From the NCBI RefSeq assembly GCF_016127315.1, contig NZ_CP065997.1:3720001-3784000 (forward strand): 64,000 bases of DNA. The letters run 5' to 3'. The position numbers and the translations under genes are program-made. Below, in pieces: positions 28,809 to 40,648 of the stretch. Origin of the DNA: Achromobacter deleyi. GTDB lineage: Bacteria; Pseudomonadota; Gammaproteobacteria; Burkholderiales; Burkholderiaceae_B. Below the pieces are notes generated by a model. It saw nothing but the letters and a program-made list of their open reading frames with translations, made no database searches and was not told where the DNA came from. Position 1 is the stretch's first letter; each line of letters starts with the position of its first letter.

Positions 28809-28828
28809 GCCCCCCACGGGGGCGTTTT
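28809..28828 (+). terminator. Terminator of the OmpA-like gene
   Basis: GCCCCC/GGGGGC stem with a CAC loop (28809-28823), then GTTTT. It lies 65 bases after the stop. Confidence 0.7.
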
Positions 28829-28851
28829 CATCTTGAGGCGGCTCGGCGATG

Positions 28852-28886
28852 AAAAAAGCCCCTGGAACCTCGGTTCCAGGGGCTTT
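28852..28886. terminator. Bidirectional terminator, mainly of acnA
   Basis: A 12-bp perfect stem AGCCCCTGGAAC/GTTCCAGGGGCT with a CTCG loop. On the minus strand it is followed by T6 (28852-28857), and it lies just after the acnA stop. Confidence 0.88.
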
Positions 28887-28904
28887 GCCTTTGAGGCTCG
28901 CGCG

Positions 28905-31610
<2,706 letters not shown>

Positions 31611-31704
31611 GATGGACTCCGTGGTTTTGCCCGCGTAAAGCCGGCATTTTCAGGCGTTTCGGCGCGTTTGTCATTCCGGGCGACAGCAGCGCGATGAGCG
31701 TTAT

Positions 31705-31725
31705 GTCTTATATCTTATATAAGAC
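31705..31725. promoter_or_regulatory. Palindromic operator-like site upstream of acnA
   Basis: Arms GTCTTATA (31705-31712) and TATAAGAC (31718-31725) form a perfect 8-bp inverted repeat. Inside it TCTTATATAAGA (31713-31724) is itself a perfect palindrome, and TCTTATA occurs twice in tandem. The symmetry and AT content suit a GntR/FadR-type regulator; no such regulator is adjacent. Confidence 0.55.
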
Positions 31726-31890
31726 TTGAGGGGCGCGTCAAAGTTCCGGCCCGCGCCCCGGGGGGCGGGTCGCGCGGCGGCGCCGCCACCCCATACTGTG
31801 GAGCAGCCGTGCCGTCCCTGCAAGTCCCCTTTTTTTAACAAAAAAGTCCTACAGGCGCGTGGCGGGGGGCGGGCGACGGGCCGCCGCCGC

Positions 31891-32799
31891 TCAGGCCAGC
31901 AGGGTCGGCATTTCCGCCACCGCGAAATCCAGGAACCGGCGCAGGGCCAGCGGCGCGCCGCGGCGGGCGGGCATCACCGCGTAGATGCGGGCCGGCGCGG
32001 TCTGCCAGGCGGGCAGCATGTGGATCAGGTCGCCCTTGGCCAGGGCGCCGGCGCACAGGTAGTGGGGCAGCAGCGCCACGCCCAGGCCGGCCCGGGCCAT
32101 TTCGCGCAACGCCGCCAGGTTGCTGCTCAGGCAGCGCGGCAGGTATTGGACCGACTCGGTTTCGCCGGCCGGACCGGTGAAGTGCCAGCTCTGCGGGCTG
32201 TCCTGGGTGGCATGGGCCAGGAGCGGCAGGGCGTTCAGCTCGCGCGGATGGCGCGCCGCCGCCTGCGCCATGGCCGGCGTGCCCACCAGGATCAGCGGCA
32301 CCGGCGCGAGTTCGCGCGCCACCAGGCGGGAATCGGTCAGCGAGGCGCCCTGGGCGCGGAAGGCCAGGTCGTAGCCTTCGCCCACCAGGTCGATGATCTG
32401 GTCGCGGGTGTCCAGCAGCACCCGCACGCCGGGGTGCTTCAGGCAGAAGCGCGCCACCAGTTCGCCCAGCAGCGTCACCGCCAGCGCCGACGGCGCCGTC
32501 ATGCGCAGCAGGCCGCTGGGCGTGTCGCCCATGGCCGCCGCCAGGTCGAAGGCGCTGCGGGCCTCGCGCGCCATGGCCAGCGCGTGCACGTAGATCTGCT
32601 CGCCCATGGGGGTGAGCGACACACGCCGGGTGTTGCGCTGGAGCAACCGCAGCCCCAGGCGCGCCTCCAGTTCGGCCACGCGCCGGCTCAGCTTGGAGCG
32701 CTGCATGTTCAGCACCCGGGCCGCGGCGGAAAAGCCGCCTTTCTCCACCACCTCGCTAAAGAGCAGCAGGTCGTCGAGATGATGGAGATAGGAGTGCAT
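31891..32799 (-). CDS. LysR family transcriptional regulator
   Basis: A 302-aa regulator. An N-terminal winged HTH (LLLFSEVVEKGGFSAAARVLNMQRSKLSRRVAELE) is followed by the linker helix and a periplasmic-binding-like effector domain. It belongs to the LTTR group with NTRRVSLTP after the HTH (AaeR/DsdC-like). It is divergent from the pirin gene, and an inverted repeat in the shared promoter is a likely binding site, so pirin is its probable target. The inducer is unknown. Confidence 0.93.
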   Translation of the reverse strand: MHSYLHHLDDLLLFSEVVEKGGFSAAARVLNMQRSKLSRRVAELEARLGLRLLQRNTRRVSLTPMGEQIYVHALAMAREARSAFDLAAAMGDTPSGLLRMTAPSALAVTLLGELVARFCLKHPGVRVLLDTRDQIIDLVGEGYDLAFRAQGASLTDSRLVARELAPVPLILVGTPAMAQAAARHPRELNALPLLAHATQDSPQSWHFTGPAGETESVQYLPRCLSSNLAALREMARAGLGVALLPHYLCAGALAKGDLIHMLPAWQTAPARIYAVMPARRGAPLALRRFLDFAVAEMPTLLA

Positions 32800-32815
32800 G
32801 GGGTTTACGTGGGTG

Positions 32816-32838
32816 ATTGTCCTACTTAACAGGACAAT
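32816..32838. promoter_or_regulatory. Inverted repeat in the lysR-pirin intergenic region
   Basis: ATTGTCCT (32816-32823) and AGGACAAT (32831-32838) are perfect 8-bp arms around a 7-base spacer. They lie 17 bases upstream of the lysR start codon, between the divergent genes. The size fits a LysR recognition site. Confidence 0.6.
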
Positions 32839-32917
32839 TATTCCTGAAATTGGCCTCTACTGTGCTGGCGGCAGAACCCATAAGCTCTGCGCCACGTAAA
32901 AACCTGGTAGCACACCC

Positions 32918-33901
32918 TTGACCATCCGCCTCAGTCCTCCCGTCGCGCGGCCCTTCGAACCGGCCGGCGACGCTTGTTCCATCCGGCAATTCCGCCACAC
33001 CGATTTTCCCCTGGGCATGTCGCCGCTGGTGCTGGTCGACCATTTCGTCATGACCGGGCCGACGTTCGCGCCCCATCCCCATGCCGGCATGTCCGCCGTG
33101 ACCCTGCTGCTGGAAGACAGCCTCGGCGTCATGCGCAGCCGCGACAGCGTCCACAACGACCACGAGATCCGGGCGGGCGACCTGCACTGGACGCTGGCGG
33201 GGCGCGGCATCGTGCATACCCAGCAGCCGGTGGGCGAGGCGCGCCTGAACGGCCTGCAGCTGTTCGTCAACCTGCCGCAGCGGCTCAAGGCGCTGCCGCC
33301 GGCGACGTCGCTGCTGCGCGCCTGGGAAATGCCGGTGCTGCAGAGCGACGCCGGCCGGCTGCGGGTGGCCGCCGGCCACTACGACGGCTGGGACGCGCCG
33401 CTGGAAACGCCCGAGCCGCTGCTGATCCTGGACGGCTGGCTGCGTCCGGGCGCGTCGCGCCTGGTGCGGTTGCCGGCCGGCTGGAACGCCTGGCTGTACG
33501 CGGCGCAGGGGGAGCTGGGCGTGCGGGCGCGCCACCAGACCACGCCGCCGCGGGCAGCGCCGGACGCCGTCCCGGCCGAACCCTCGCCGGCGCCGGTGGC
33601 GGCGTTCCGGTCGCCGGGACGCACGCGGATCGCCTGCAAGCCGGTCGCCGACCCCGACTTCGCGGTCCTGCCGCCGGGCGCGGCGTTGGCCGCCTCGGCC
33701 GACAGCGAGGGCCTGCTGCAGTTGATCGCGTCCGGCGCGCCGGTCCACTTCATCCTGGTGGCCGGGCCGGCCATCGACGAGCCGGTGATCCAGCGCGGCC
33801 CGTTCGTGATGGCGGACGCGCGCGCCCTGACGCGGGCCATGGCGGCCTACGAAGCGGGCGAGTTCGGGCAGCTGCGCCAGGAAAGCGGCGTTCCCGGCTA
33901 A
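32918..33901 (+). CDS. Pirin family protein
   Basis: A 327-aa bicupin. The N-terminal cupin has the metal-binding HPHAGMSAVTLLLED and the GDLHWTLAGRGIVHTQ motif; a variable Pro/Ala linker follows, then the C-terminal cupin. Some bacterial pirins act as quercetinases or bind iron and tune metabolism. The start appears to be TTG 32918; no better in-frame start gives the typical N-terminus. It is divergent from a LysR regulator. Confidence 0.88.
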   Translation: MTIRLSPPVARPFEPAGDACSIRQFRHTDFPLGMSPLVLVDHFVMTGPTFAPHPHAGMSAVTLLLEDSLGVMRSRDSVHNDHEIRAGDLHWTLAGRGIVHTQQPVGEARLNGLQLFVNLPQRLKALPPATSLLRAWEMPVLQSDAGRLRVAAGHYDGWDAPLETPEPLLILDGWLRPGASRLVRLPAGWNAWLYAAQGELGVRARHQTTPPRAAPDAVPAEPSPAPVAAFRSPGRTRIACKPVADPDFAVLPPGAALAASADSEGLLQLIASGAPVHFILVAGPAIDEPVIQRGPFVMADARALTRAMAAYEAGEFGQLRQESGVPG

Positions 33902-33975
33902 GGCGGCGGGCCGGCGGCGGCCGGACCGACCTCGTTGCTCCGTAGCAACAGAAACAGAATTCTATATAGGGGACG

Positions 33976-33994
33976 TAATGAGAATGATTCTGTT
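33976..33994 (+). promoter_or_regulatory. Fur-box-like site upstream of the siderophore receptor
   Basis: The sequence around TAATGAGAATGATTCTGTT resembles the 19-bp Fur consensus built from GATAAT-type units. It lies about 175 bases before the TonB receptor start, which predicts repression when iron is plentiful. Confidence 0.7.
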
Positions 33995-34167
33995 TTATTT
34001 AGAATCTCTAACGCACGATCTCAATACCCCTTGGAGAACGGGCTCGACAAGGCCGGGATGACCGGCTCCGCGGCAGTTCGAGTGGCAGGCCGTTACCCGC
34101 GCGTGACCCCATCGGGATTTTTGCGATTCCCTGCTTCTCGCGAAGCGCCCGCCTACAGACTCCCGAC

Positions 34168-36366
34168 ATGAAATTACGAACCCTTGCGTGCGTGGTTGCG
34201 GCCCTGCCGTACACCGCCATTGTCCACGCCCAATCCGCCACCCCCACCAACGGCTCCGTCGTCTCGATGGACGCGATCAAGGTCGAGGCCAGCGCCGACG
34301 CCTCGGCCGGCGGGCTGGCCGAACCCTATGCCGGCGGCCAGGTGGCCCGCGGCGGCCGGGTCGGGGTGCTGGGCACGCAGGACATCATGAGCACGCCGTT
34401 CAGCATCACCAGCTACACCAACGAGCTGATCCAGGACAAGCAGGCGCGTAGCGTCGGCGATGTGCTGCAGAACGATCCGGGCGTGCGCGTGGCGCGCGGC
34501 TTCGGCAATTTCCAGGAGTCGTACTTCATCCGCGGCTTCATCCTGAGCTCCGATGACGTGGCCTACAACGGGCTCTACAGCCTGCTGCCGCGCCAGTACA
34601 TCGCCACCGAACTGTTCGAGCGCGTTGAGGTGCTGCGCGGGGCCTCGGCCTTCCTGACAGGGGCGGCGCCCAGCGGCGGCGGCATCGGCGGCGTCATCAA
34701 CCTGGTGCCCAAGCGCGCGCCGAACGAGCCGCTGACGCGCTTCACCACCAGTGTGTCGAGCGGCGGCCAGGTCTCCGTGTCGACCGACATCGCGCGCCGT
34801 TTCGGGCCGGACGACAGCACCGGCATCCGCCTGAACGTGGCCAACCGCAGCGGCGACACCGCCATCGACGACGAACACTCGCGCACCAGCCTGGTGTCGC
34901 TGGGCCTGGATTGGCGCTCGGCGGATACGCGCCTGTCGGCCGACATCGGCTGGCAGGAAAACAAGCTCAAGCGCGCCCGCCCGAACGTGTCGCTGCGCGG
35001 CGTGACCAGCGTGCCGGACGCGCCGGACGCCAGCTCCAACTACGCCCAGCCCTGGTCCTATTCGAACGAGCGCGACGTGTTCGGCACGGTGCGCGCCGAG
35101 CACGATTTCAGCGACAAGCTGACTGGCTGGGCCGCCTTCGGCATGCGCCGCAGCGACGAGGCCAACTCGCTGGGCAACGTCACCGTGACCAACGGCAGCA
35201 CCGGCGACGGCAACTTCTACCGCTTCGACAATACGCGCAAGGACAGCGTGAACACGGGCGAACTGGGCCTGCGCGCCAAGGTGCGCACCGGTCCGGTCGG
35301 CCACGAGTTCGTCGCCTCCGCGTCCTTCTTCGACCTCAAGAAGAAGAACGCGTATGTCATGGACTACCTGAACACCTTCCCGACCAACATCTACAACCCG
35401 GTCAGCTACGACCGCCCGGCCTTCAGTGCAGGGGCGCTGGTCGGCAATGACCTGGACGATCCCGCGCTGCAGGGCCGCACCCGCCTGAGCAGCTATGCGT
35501 TCGGCGACACCATGTCGTTCCTGGACGACAAGGTGCTGCTCACCCTGGGCATCCGCCACCAGCGCCTGTCGCAGCGCGACTACGCCTACAACACCGGCAA
35601 GGAACAGAGCGCCTACGACGCCAGCCGCAACTCGCCCGCCGCCGGCATCGTCTTCAAGGTGACGCCGAGCGTGTCGCTGTACGCCAACTACATCGAGGCC
35701 CTGGTGGCCGGCGATACGGCGCCGCAGACGGCCAACGGCAAGCCCGTGCCCAACGGCGGCCAGAGCCTGCAGCCCTACGTGTCCAAGCAGAAGGAAATCG
35801 GCGTCAAGTACGACGGCGGCGGCCTGGGCGCCGGCCTGGCGCTGTTCTCCACCGACAAGCCGCGCGCGGCCTACAACGCCAGCAACGAATTCACCGCTTC
35901 CGGCAAGGATCGCCACCAGGGCGTCGAGCTGACCGTGTTCGGCGAACCGGTCAAGAGCGTGCGCGTGCTGGGCGGCCTGACCTTCCTGGACGCCAAGCAA
36001 CGCTCCACCGGCAACAGCGCCATCGACGGCAACCGCGTCATCGGCGTGCCGCGCTTCCAGGCCAACCTGGGCGCGGAATGGGACATCCCCGGCGTGCAGG
36101 GCCTGGCCGTGGATGGCCGCGTGGTCTACACCGGCGCCTCCTACGCGGATGACGCCAATACCCTCAAGGTGCCCGGCTGGACCCGCTTCGACGCCGGCCT
36201 GCGCTACATGATGGACGTCGACGGCCACGTGGTGACGCTGCGCGCCCGCGTCGAGAACATCGCCAACCGCAACTACTGGTCGTCGGTGGGCGGCTACCCC
36301 GGCAACGGCTACCTGGTGCTGGGCGGCCCGCGCACCTTCTCGCTGAGCGCCAGCATGGACTTCTGA
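34168..36366 (+). CDS. TonB-dependent siderophore receptor
   Basis: A 732-aa outer-membrane receptor. It has a signal peptide (cut after IVHAQ), a TonB-box region near SMDAIKVEAS, a plug domain (DIMSTPFSITSYTNELIQDKQ, VGDVLQNDPGVRVARG, YFIRGF, FERVEVLRGASAFLTG, GGVINLVPKRA), and a 22-strand barrel ending in Phe (SLSASMDF). It has the features of the ferrichrome/FhuA-like group of siderophore receptors. No FecR/FecI pair is visible, so control is probably by Fur directly. It is convergent with the minus-strand operon and separated from it by only 3 bases. Confidence 0.94.
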   Translation: MKLRTLACVVAALPYTAIVHAQSATPTNGSVVSMDAIKVEASADASAGGLAEPYAGGQVARGGRVGVLGTQDIMSTPFSITSYTNELIQDKQARSVGDVLQNDPGVRVARGFGNFQESYFIRGFILSSDDVAYNGLYSLLPRQYIATELFERVEVLRGASAFLTGAAPSGGGIGGVINLVPKRAPNEPLTRFTTSVSSGGQVSVSTDIARRFGPDDSTGIRLNVANRSGDTAIDDEHSRTSLVSLGLDWRSADTRLSADIGWQENKLKRARPNVSLRGVTSVPDAPDASSNYAQPWSYSNERDVFGTVRAEHDFSDKLTGWAAFGMRRSDEANSLGNVTVTNGSTGDGNFYRFDNTRKDSVNTGELGLRAKVRTGPVGHEFVASASFFDLKKKNAYVMDYLNTFPTNIYNPVSYDRPAFSAGALVGNDLDDPALQGRTRLSSYAFGDTMSFLDDKVLLTLGIRHQRLSQRDYAYNTGKEQSAYDASRNSPAAGIVFKVTPSVSLYANYIEALVAGDTAPQTANGKPVPNGGQSLQPYVSKQKEIGVKYDGGGLGAGLALFSTDKPRAAYNASNEFTASGKDRHQGVELTVFGEPVKSVRVLGGLTFLDAKQRSTGNSAIDGNRVIGVPRFQANLGAEWDIPGVQGLAVDGRVVYTGASYADDANTLKVPGWTRFDAGLRYMMDVDGHVVTLRARVENIANRNYWSSVGGYPGNGYLVLGGPRTFSLSASMDF

Positions 36367-36369
36367 TCC

Positions 36370-37137
36370 CTAGGTCATCAGCCAGCCGCCCGCCACGTCC
36401 AGCACCTGCCCGGTGACGAACCGAGCCTGGTCCGAGGCGAAGAACAGGCAGGCGTCGGCCACTTCCTCGGGCGTGCCGAGGCGGCGCAGCGCGGTGACGT
36501 CGGCCACCGCGTCGTTGATCTCCTTGGGCACGCTCTTCAGCAGCGGCGTGCTGATGCGGCCGGGCGCCAGGCCGTTGACGGTGACGTCGTGCTCGCCCAG
36601 TTCCGCGGCCCAGTGGCGCGTCAGGCCCAGCAGCGCGGCCTTGGTGGCGGCGTAGTGCGCGGCGACGATGTCGCAATAGGCCTTGCCGGCCACCGACGAC
36701 ATGTTGATCACGCGCCCCTGGCGCTGGCGCACCATGTGCGGCGTGGCCAGGTGGGTCATGTAGAACACGCTGTTCAGGTTGACCGCCACCACCTTGTCCC
36801 ACTCGCCCGGCGTCATCTCCCACACCTTCAGCGCGCGGCCGTCGGTCTTGGGCGAGATGCCGACGTTGTTGACCAGGATGGTGGCCGGGCCCAGGTCGCG
36901 GGTGATGCGGTCGTAGGCGGCCTGGCACTGGTCGAAGTGCGAGACGTCGGCGTGCACGAAGGTCACGGCGTGGCCGCGCTTTTTCAGTTCCTTTTCGTAG
37001 GCCTGTCCGCCCTGCGAATTGAAGTCGATCAGCCCGACCTTGCCGCCTTCGGCCAGGAAGCCCTCGACGATGGCCGAGCCGATGCCGCCGACGGCGCCGG
37101 TGACGATGATGACCTGATCCTGGAAGCGCGCGCTCAT
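36370..37137 (-). CDS. SDR family oxidoreductase (acetoacetyl-CoA reductase-like)
   Basis: A 255-aa NAD(P)-dependent short-chain dehydrogenase. Cofactor motif TGAVGGIG at residues ~14-21, NNVG near 91, catalytic Ser in NMSSVAG and Y-x-x-x-K in HYAATKAAL. It resembles PhaB/FabG-type 3-ketoacyl reductases. It is the last gene of the operon that starts at livK, and its ATG overlaps the previous stop in an ATGA junction. It probably reduces or oxidises an intermediate of the transported substrate. Confidence 0.9.
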   Translation of the reverse strand: MSARFQDQVIIVTGAVGGIGSAIVEGFLAEGGKVGLIDFNSQGGQAYEKELKKRGHAVTFVHADVSHFDQCQAAYDRITRDLGPATILVNNVGISPKTDGRALKVWEMTPGEWDKVVAVNLNSVFYMTHLATPHMVRQRQGRVINMSSVAGKAYCDIVAAHYAATKAALLGLTRHWAAELGEHDVTVNGLAPGRISTPLLKSVPKEINDAVADVTALRRLGTPEEVADACLFFASDQARFVTGQVLDVAGGWLMT

Positions 37138-38129
37138 GCCCGCACCTTCAACATGATCTTGCCGATGTGCCGGCTGCTTTCCATCAGCGCGTGGGCCTGG
37201 GCCGCCTGTTCCAGCGGGAACACCGCGTGGATCAGCGGCCGGCAGCTTCCCTGTTCCATCAACGGCAGCACCTTGTCGGCCAGCGACCGGGCAATGGCGC
37301 CCTTGTCCTCGTCGGAGCGCGGCCGCAGGGTGGAGCCGGTGAACGACAGCCGCTTTGTCATGATGGGCAGGGCGTCGATCTCGGCCTTGCTGCCTTCCAG
37401 GAAGGCGATCTGCACCAGCCGGCCGTTGACCGCCAGCAGGCGGATGTTCTTGTTGATGTAGGCGCCGCCGACCATGTCGAGGATCACGTCCACGCCCTGG
37501 CCGCCGGTGGCCTGGCGGACCGCCGCTTCGAAGTCGGTGTCGCGGTAGATCAGCGCGTGCTGCGCGCCGGCCTTCAGGCAGGCCTCGGCCTTCTCCTGGT
37601 TGCCCACCGTGGTCCAGACCTCGGCGCCGAAGGCGCGCGCCAGCTGGATGGCGGTCAGGCCGATGCCGCTGGAGCCGCCGTGCACCAGGAACTTCTCGCC
37701 GGCCACGAGGCGGGCGCGCTCGAACACGTTGGTCCAGACGGTGAAATAGTTCTCCGGGATGGCGGCGGCCGACAGCAGGTCCAGGCCGCGCGGCACCGGC
37801 AGGCAATGGCGTTCGTCGGCCAGGCTGTACTGGGCGTAGCCGCCGCCCGGCGTCAGGGCGCAGACCGGGTCGCCGACGCGCCACTGCGTGACGTCGGGAC
37901 CGACGGCGGTGACGGTGCCCGCGACCTCCAGCCCGAGGTAGGGCGAGGCGCCGGGCGGAGGCGGGTACGAGCCCGAGCGTTGCAGCACGTCGGGTCGGTT
38001 GACGCCGGCGTAGGCGACCTCGATCAACACCTGGCGGCCGCTGGGGGCGGCCATGTCGCGTTCGGCCAGGCGCAGGCAATCGGGCGCGCCGCCCGTGCCG
38101 TGGTCGATGAATGTGCAGCGTAAAGACAT
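37134..38129 (-). CDS. NAD(P)H-quinone oxidoreductase, PIG3/QOR family
   Basis: A 331-aa zinc-free medium-chain dehydrogenase. GroES-like N-terminus with AGVNRPDVLQRSGSYPPPPGASPYLGLEVAGTV, nucleotide-binding VHGGSSGIGLTAIQLARAFGA near residue 155, and SDEDKGAIARSL near the C-terminus, as in human PIG3 and bacterial QOR. It lies 18 bases after livF and is coupled to the SDR downstream. Its substrate in this pathway is unknown. Confidence 0.92.
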   Translation of the reverse strand: MSLRCTFIDHGTGGAPDCLRLAERDMAAPSGRQVLIEVAYAGVNRPDVLQRSGSYPPPPGASPYLGLEVAGTVTAVGPDVTQWRVGDPVCALTPGGGYAQYSLADERHCLPVPRGLDLLSAAAIPENYFTVWTNVFERARLVAGEKFLVHGGSSGIGLTAIQLARAFGAEVWTTVGNQEKAEACLKAGAQHALIYRDTDFEAAVRQATGGQGVDVILDMVGGAYINKNIRLLAVNGRLVQIAFLEGSKAEIDALPIMTKRLSFTGSTLRPRSDEDKGAIARSLADKVLPLMEQGSCRPLIHAVFPLEQAAQAHALMESSRHIGKIMLKVRA

Positions 38130-38147
38130 GAATGCGGTCCTTCGGGT

Positions 38148-38852
38148 TCAGTGGCCCAGATAGGCCTTCTTGACATGGGGATCGGCCAGCAGTTCGGCGC
38201 CGGTGCCCGTGCGCACGATGGCGCCGTTCTCCAGCACGTAGCCGCGGTCGGCCAGGCGCAGGGTGCGGAACACGTTCTGCTCCACCAGCAGCACCGTGAC
38301 GCCGTGGGACGTGACGTCGCGGATGATGTCGAACATCTGCTGCACCAGCAGCGGCGACAGGCCCAGCGACGGTTCGTCGAACACCAGCAGCTTGGGGTCG
38401 GCCATCATGCCGCGCGCGATCGCCACCATCTGCTGCTCGCCGCCGGACAGCGAGCCGGCGTACTGCGCCAGGCGCTCGCGCACCCGCGGGAAGATCTGCA
38501 GCACTTCCTCCAGCTTGCGCTGCACGATCGGGCGGGCGGCGCGCTTGTACGAACCCATCAGCAGGTTGTCGCGCACCGTGAAGTGGGGGAACAACTGGCG
38601 GCCCTCGGGAATCATGGTGATCCCGGCGTCGACGATGTCGTAGGGCGTGCGGTTGGTCAGGTCGCGGCCCTCGAATTCGACCCGGCCGGCGGTGGCGGCG
38701 ACCACGCCGCACAGCGTCTTCAGGGTGGTGGTCTTGCCGGCGCCGTTGGCGCCGATCAGCGTCACGATCTCGCCGGCCCGCACCTCGAAGTTCAGGCCGT
38801 TGAGCACCTGGCTCTTGCCGTAGCCCGACGAAAGATCCGAAACCTTAAGCAT
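38148..38852 (-). CDS. livF: Branched-chain-type ABC transporter ATP-binding protein LivF
   Basis: A 234-aa ATPase. Walker A GANGAGKTT, signature SGGEQQMVAIARGMM, Walker B LLVFDEPSLGLSP, and the LivF ending GAELLADPHVKKAYLGH. It pairs with the LivG half of the upstream fusion. Its start overlaps that gene's end by 8 bases. Confidence 0.95.
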   Translation of the reverse strand: MLKVSDLSSGYGKSQVLNGLNFEVRAGEIVTLIGANGAGKTTTLKTLCGVVAATAGRVEFEGRDLTNRTPYDIVDAGITMIPEGRQLFPHFTVRDNLLMGSYKRAARPIVQRKLEEVLQIFPRVRERLAQYAGSLSGGEQQMVAIARGMMADPKLLVFDEPSLGLSPLLVQQMFDIIRDVTSHGVTVLLVEQNVFRTLRLADRGYVLENGAIVRTGTGAELLADPHVKKAYLGH

Positions 38853-40626
38853 CCTGGTACTCCTTGCCCAAATAGGCCTCGATGACGGCGGGGTTCTCGA
38901 CCACGTCCTTCGGCGCGCCGCTCACCAGCACCGCGCCTTCGTTCAGCACGATGATGCGGTCGGACAGCGCCATGGTGGCCTGCATCATGTGCTCGATCAG
39001 CAGCACCGACACGCCCGAGTCGCGGATGCGGCGGATCATCTTGATCGACTTCTCGATGTCGGTGGGATTCAGCCCCGCCATGACCTCGTCCAGCAACAGG
39101 ATGCGCGGCCGGATGGCCAGGGCGCGCGCGATCTCCAGCCGCTTCATGCCGCCCACCGTCAGGCTGCGGGCCTCGGTGTTCAGGTACTTGAGCAGGTCGG
39201 TTTCCTCGGCGACCTTCAGCGCGATCTGCTCGGCCTCGTCGCGGTCGGCGGTGCGGATGAAGGCGCCCAGCATGATGTTTTCCAGGACCGTCAGGCCGGT
39301 GAAGGGCTTGGCGATCTGGAAGGTGCGGCCCAGGCCCTGGTGCGCGAACTCGTCCGGCGTGCTGCACGAGACCCAGTTGCCGCGCGCGTCCAGCATCGAC
39401 ACCGCGCCCTTGTCCGGCGACAGAAAGCCCGACAGCAGGTTGAACACGGTGGTCTTGCCGGCGCCGTTGGGGCCGATCATGCCCAGGATCTCGTACTGGT
39501 TCAGCGTCAGCGAGACATCGTTGGTGGCGCGCAGGCCGCCGAAGCTCTTGAACAGGTTCTCGGCCTTGAGCACCGGCTGCTCGCGCCGCGCCGCGTCGGT
39601 CGAGCGGGCGGCCTCGACCCGCTGGCGCCGGGCGCGCGGCGTGCCCAGGTACGGCAGCCGCGCCAGGGCGCGCTCGATCGCCGGGCCGAAGGCGCCGGCC
39701 AGGCCGCGCGGGATGGTCAGCACCACCGCCACCAGGATCAGGCCGTAGATCAGCCCGTGCATGCCGTTGCCCACGCTCGACAGCCAGCCGCGCGCCAGCT
39801 CGGCGATCGGCAGCACCAGGAAGGTGCCGGCGATGGGGCCGGCCACCGTGCCCAGGCCGCCGATCAGCGCGAACATCGCCACCTGGATCGACAGTTCCAG
39901 CGAGAAGGCCGAGCTGGGATCGACGAAGGTCAGGTAGGTGATGTGGAAGGTGCCGATCACGCTGGTCAGCATGGCCGACACCACCGCGGCGATGATCTTG
40001 ACGCGCACCGTGTGGATGCCCACCGCCAGCGCCGCGTCCTCGCGTTCGCGGATGGCGATCAGGTAATGGCCGATGCGCGACTTGCGGATGGTCCACGAGA
40101 CCCAGGTCACCAGCAGGAACAGGCCGAAGGCGATGATCACGTAGTTGATCTTCTCGCGGAACACGATCCAGGCCCAGCCGATGTTCAGCGGCAGGCTGAT
40201 GCCGCTGGAGCCGCCGGTCCAGCTTTCCTCGTGGATCACCAGCAGCCGCACCACTTCCAGGATGGCGATGGTGGCCAGCGCGAAGAACGGACCGCGCAGC
40301 CGCAGCGTGGGGTAGCTGATGATGATGGCCACGACGGCCGAGATGAGCGCGCCCGCCAGCATGCCGAACCACGGCGAGATGCCGAAGTTCTGCGTCAGCA
40401 GGGTGGCGGTGTAGCCGCCGATGCCGTAGAACACCGCGTGGCCCAGCGACAGCTGGCCGGCGTAGCCGCCGACGATGTTCCAGGCCACCGACAGCGCGGA
40501 AAAGACGAACAGCAGGACGAACAGGTTGGTCCAGAAGGGCGTGCCCGTGACGACGGGCACGATGAACATGACGATCAGCAGGATCAGGCTGACGTAGGCT
40601 TTGGGGCTTCGAAAGTCGGGAAACAC
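38845..40626 (-). CDS. LivM-LivG fusion: branched-chain-type ABC permease and ATPase in one protein
   Basis: A 593-aa fusion. Residues ~1-310 are a LivM permease with about nine membrane helices (SLGHAVFYGIGGYTATLL; the permease-ATPase coupling motif with EREDAALAVGI; GLGTVAGPIAGTFLV). After a ~40-residue Arg/Ala linker, residues ~350-593 are a LivG ATPase (Walker A GPNGAGKTT, GLGRTFQIAKPF, TVGGMKRLEIARAL, LLDEVMAGLNP, PAVIEAYLGKEY). The two halves are separate genes in most operons, though fusions are known. GTG 40626 is chosen because AAGGAG lies six bases before it; an earlier start would overlap livH. Confidence 0.93.
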   Translation of the reverse strand: MFPDFRSPKAYVSLILLIVMFIVPVVTGTPFWTNLFVLLFVFSALSVAWNIVGGYAGQLSLGHAVFYGIGGYTATLLTQNFGISPWFGMLAGALISAVVAIIISYPTLRLRGPFFALATIAILEVVRLLVIHEESWTGGSSGISLPLNIGWAWIVFREKINYVIIAFGLFLLVTWVSWTIRKSRIGHYLIAIREREDAALAVGIHTVRVKIIAAVVSAMLTSVIGTFHITYLTFVDPSSAFSLELSIQVAMFALIGGLGTVAGPIAGTFLVLPIAELARGWLSSVGNGMHGLIYGLILVAVVLTIPRGLAGAFGPAIERALARLPYLGTPRARRQRVEAARSTDAARREQPVLKAENLFKSFGGLRATNDVSLTLNQYEILGMIGPNGAGKTTVFNLLSGFLSPDKGAVSMLDARGNWVSCSTPDEFAHQGLGRTFQIAKPFTGLTVLENIMLGAFIRTADRDEAEQIALKVAEETDLLKYLNTEARSLTVGGMKRLEIARALAIRPRILLLDEVMAGLNPTDIEKSIKMIRRIRDSGVSVLLIEHMMQATMALSDRIIVLNEGAVLVSGAPKDVVENPAVIEAYLGKEYQDA

Positions 40627-40648
40627 GTCTCGCTCCTTGTGGCTCTGA

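Noticed and set aside
34174..36228. 684-codon minus-strand frame opposite the siderophore receptor
   Set aside because: Antisense shadow; the receptor has complete plug and barrel motifs.
37138..38712. Possible N-terminal extension of the SDR at 36370-37137 across the QOR gene
   Set aside because: The frame is merely open; the SDR starts naturally at 37137 with its TGAVGGIG motif near residue 15, and the extension is an out-of-frame reading of QOR and livF.
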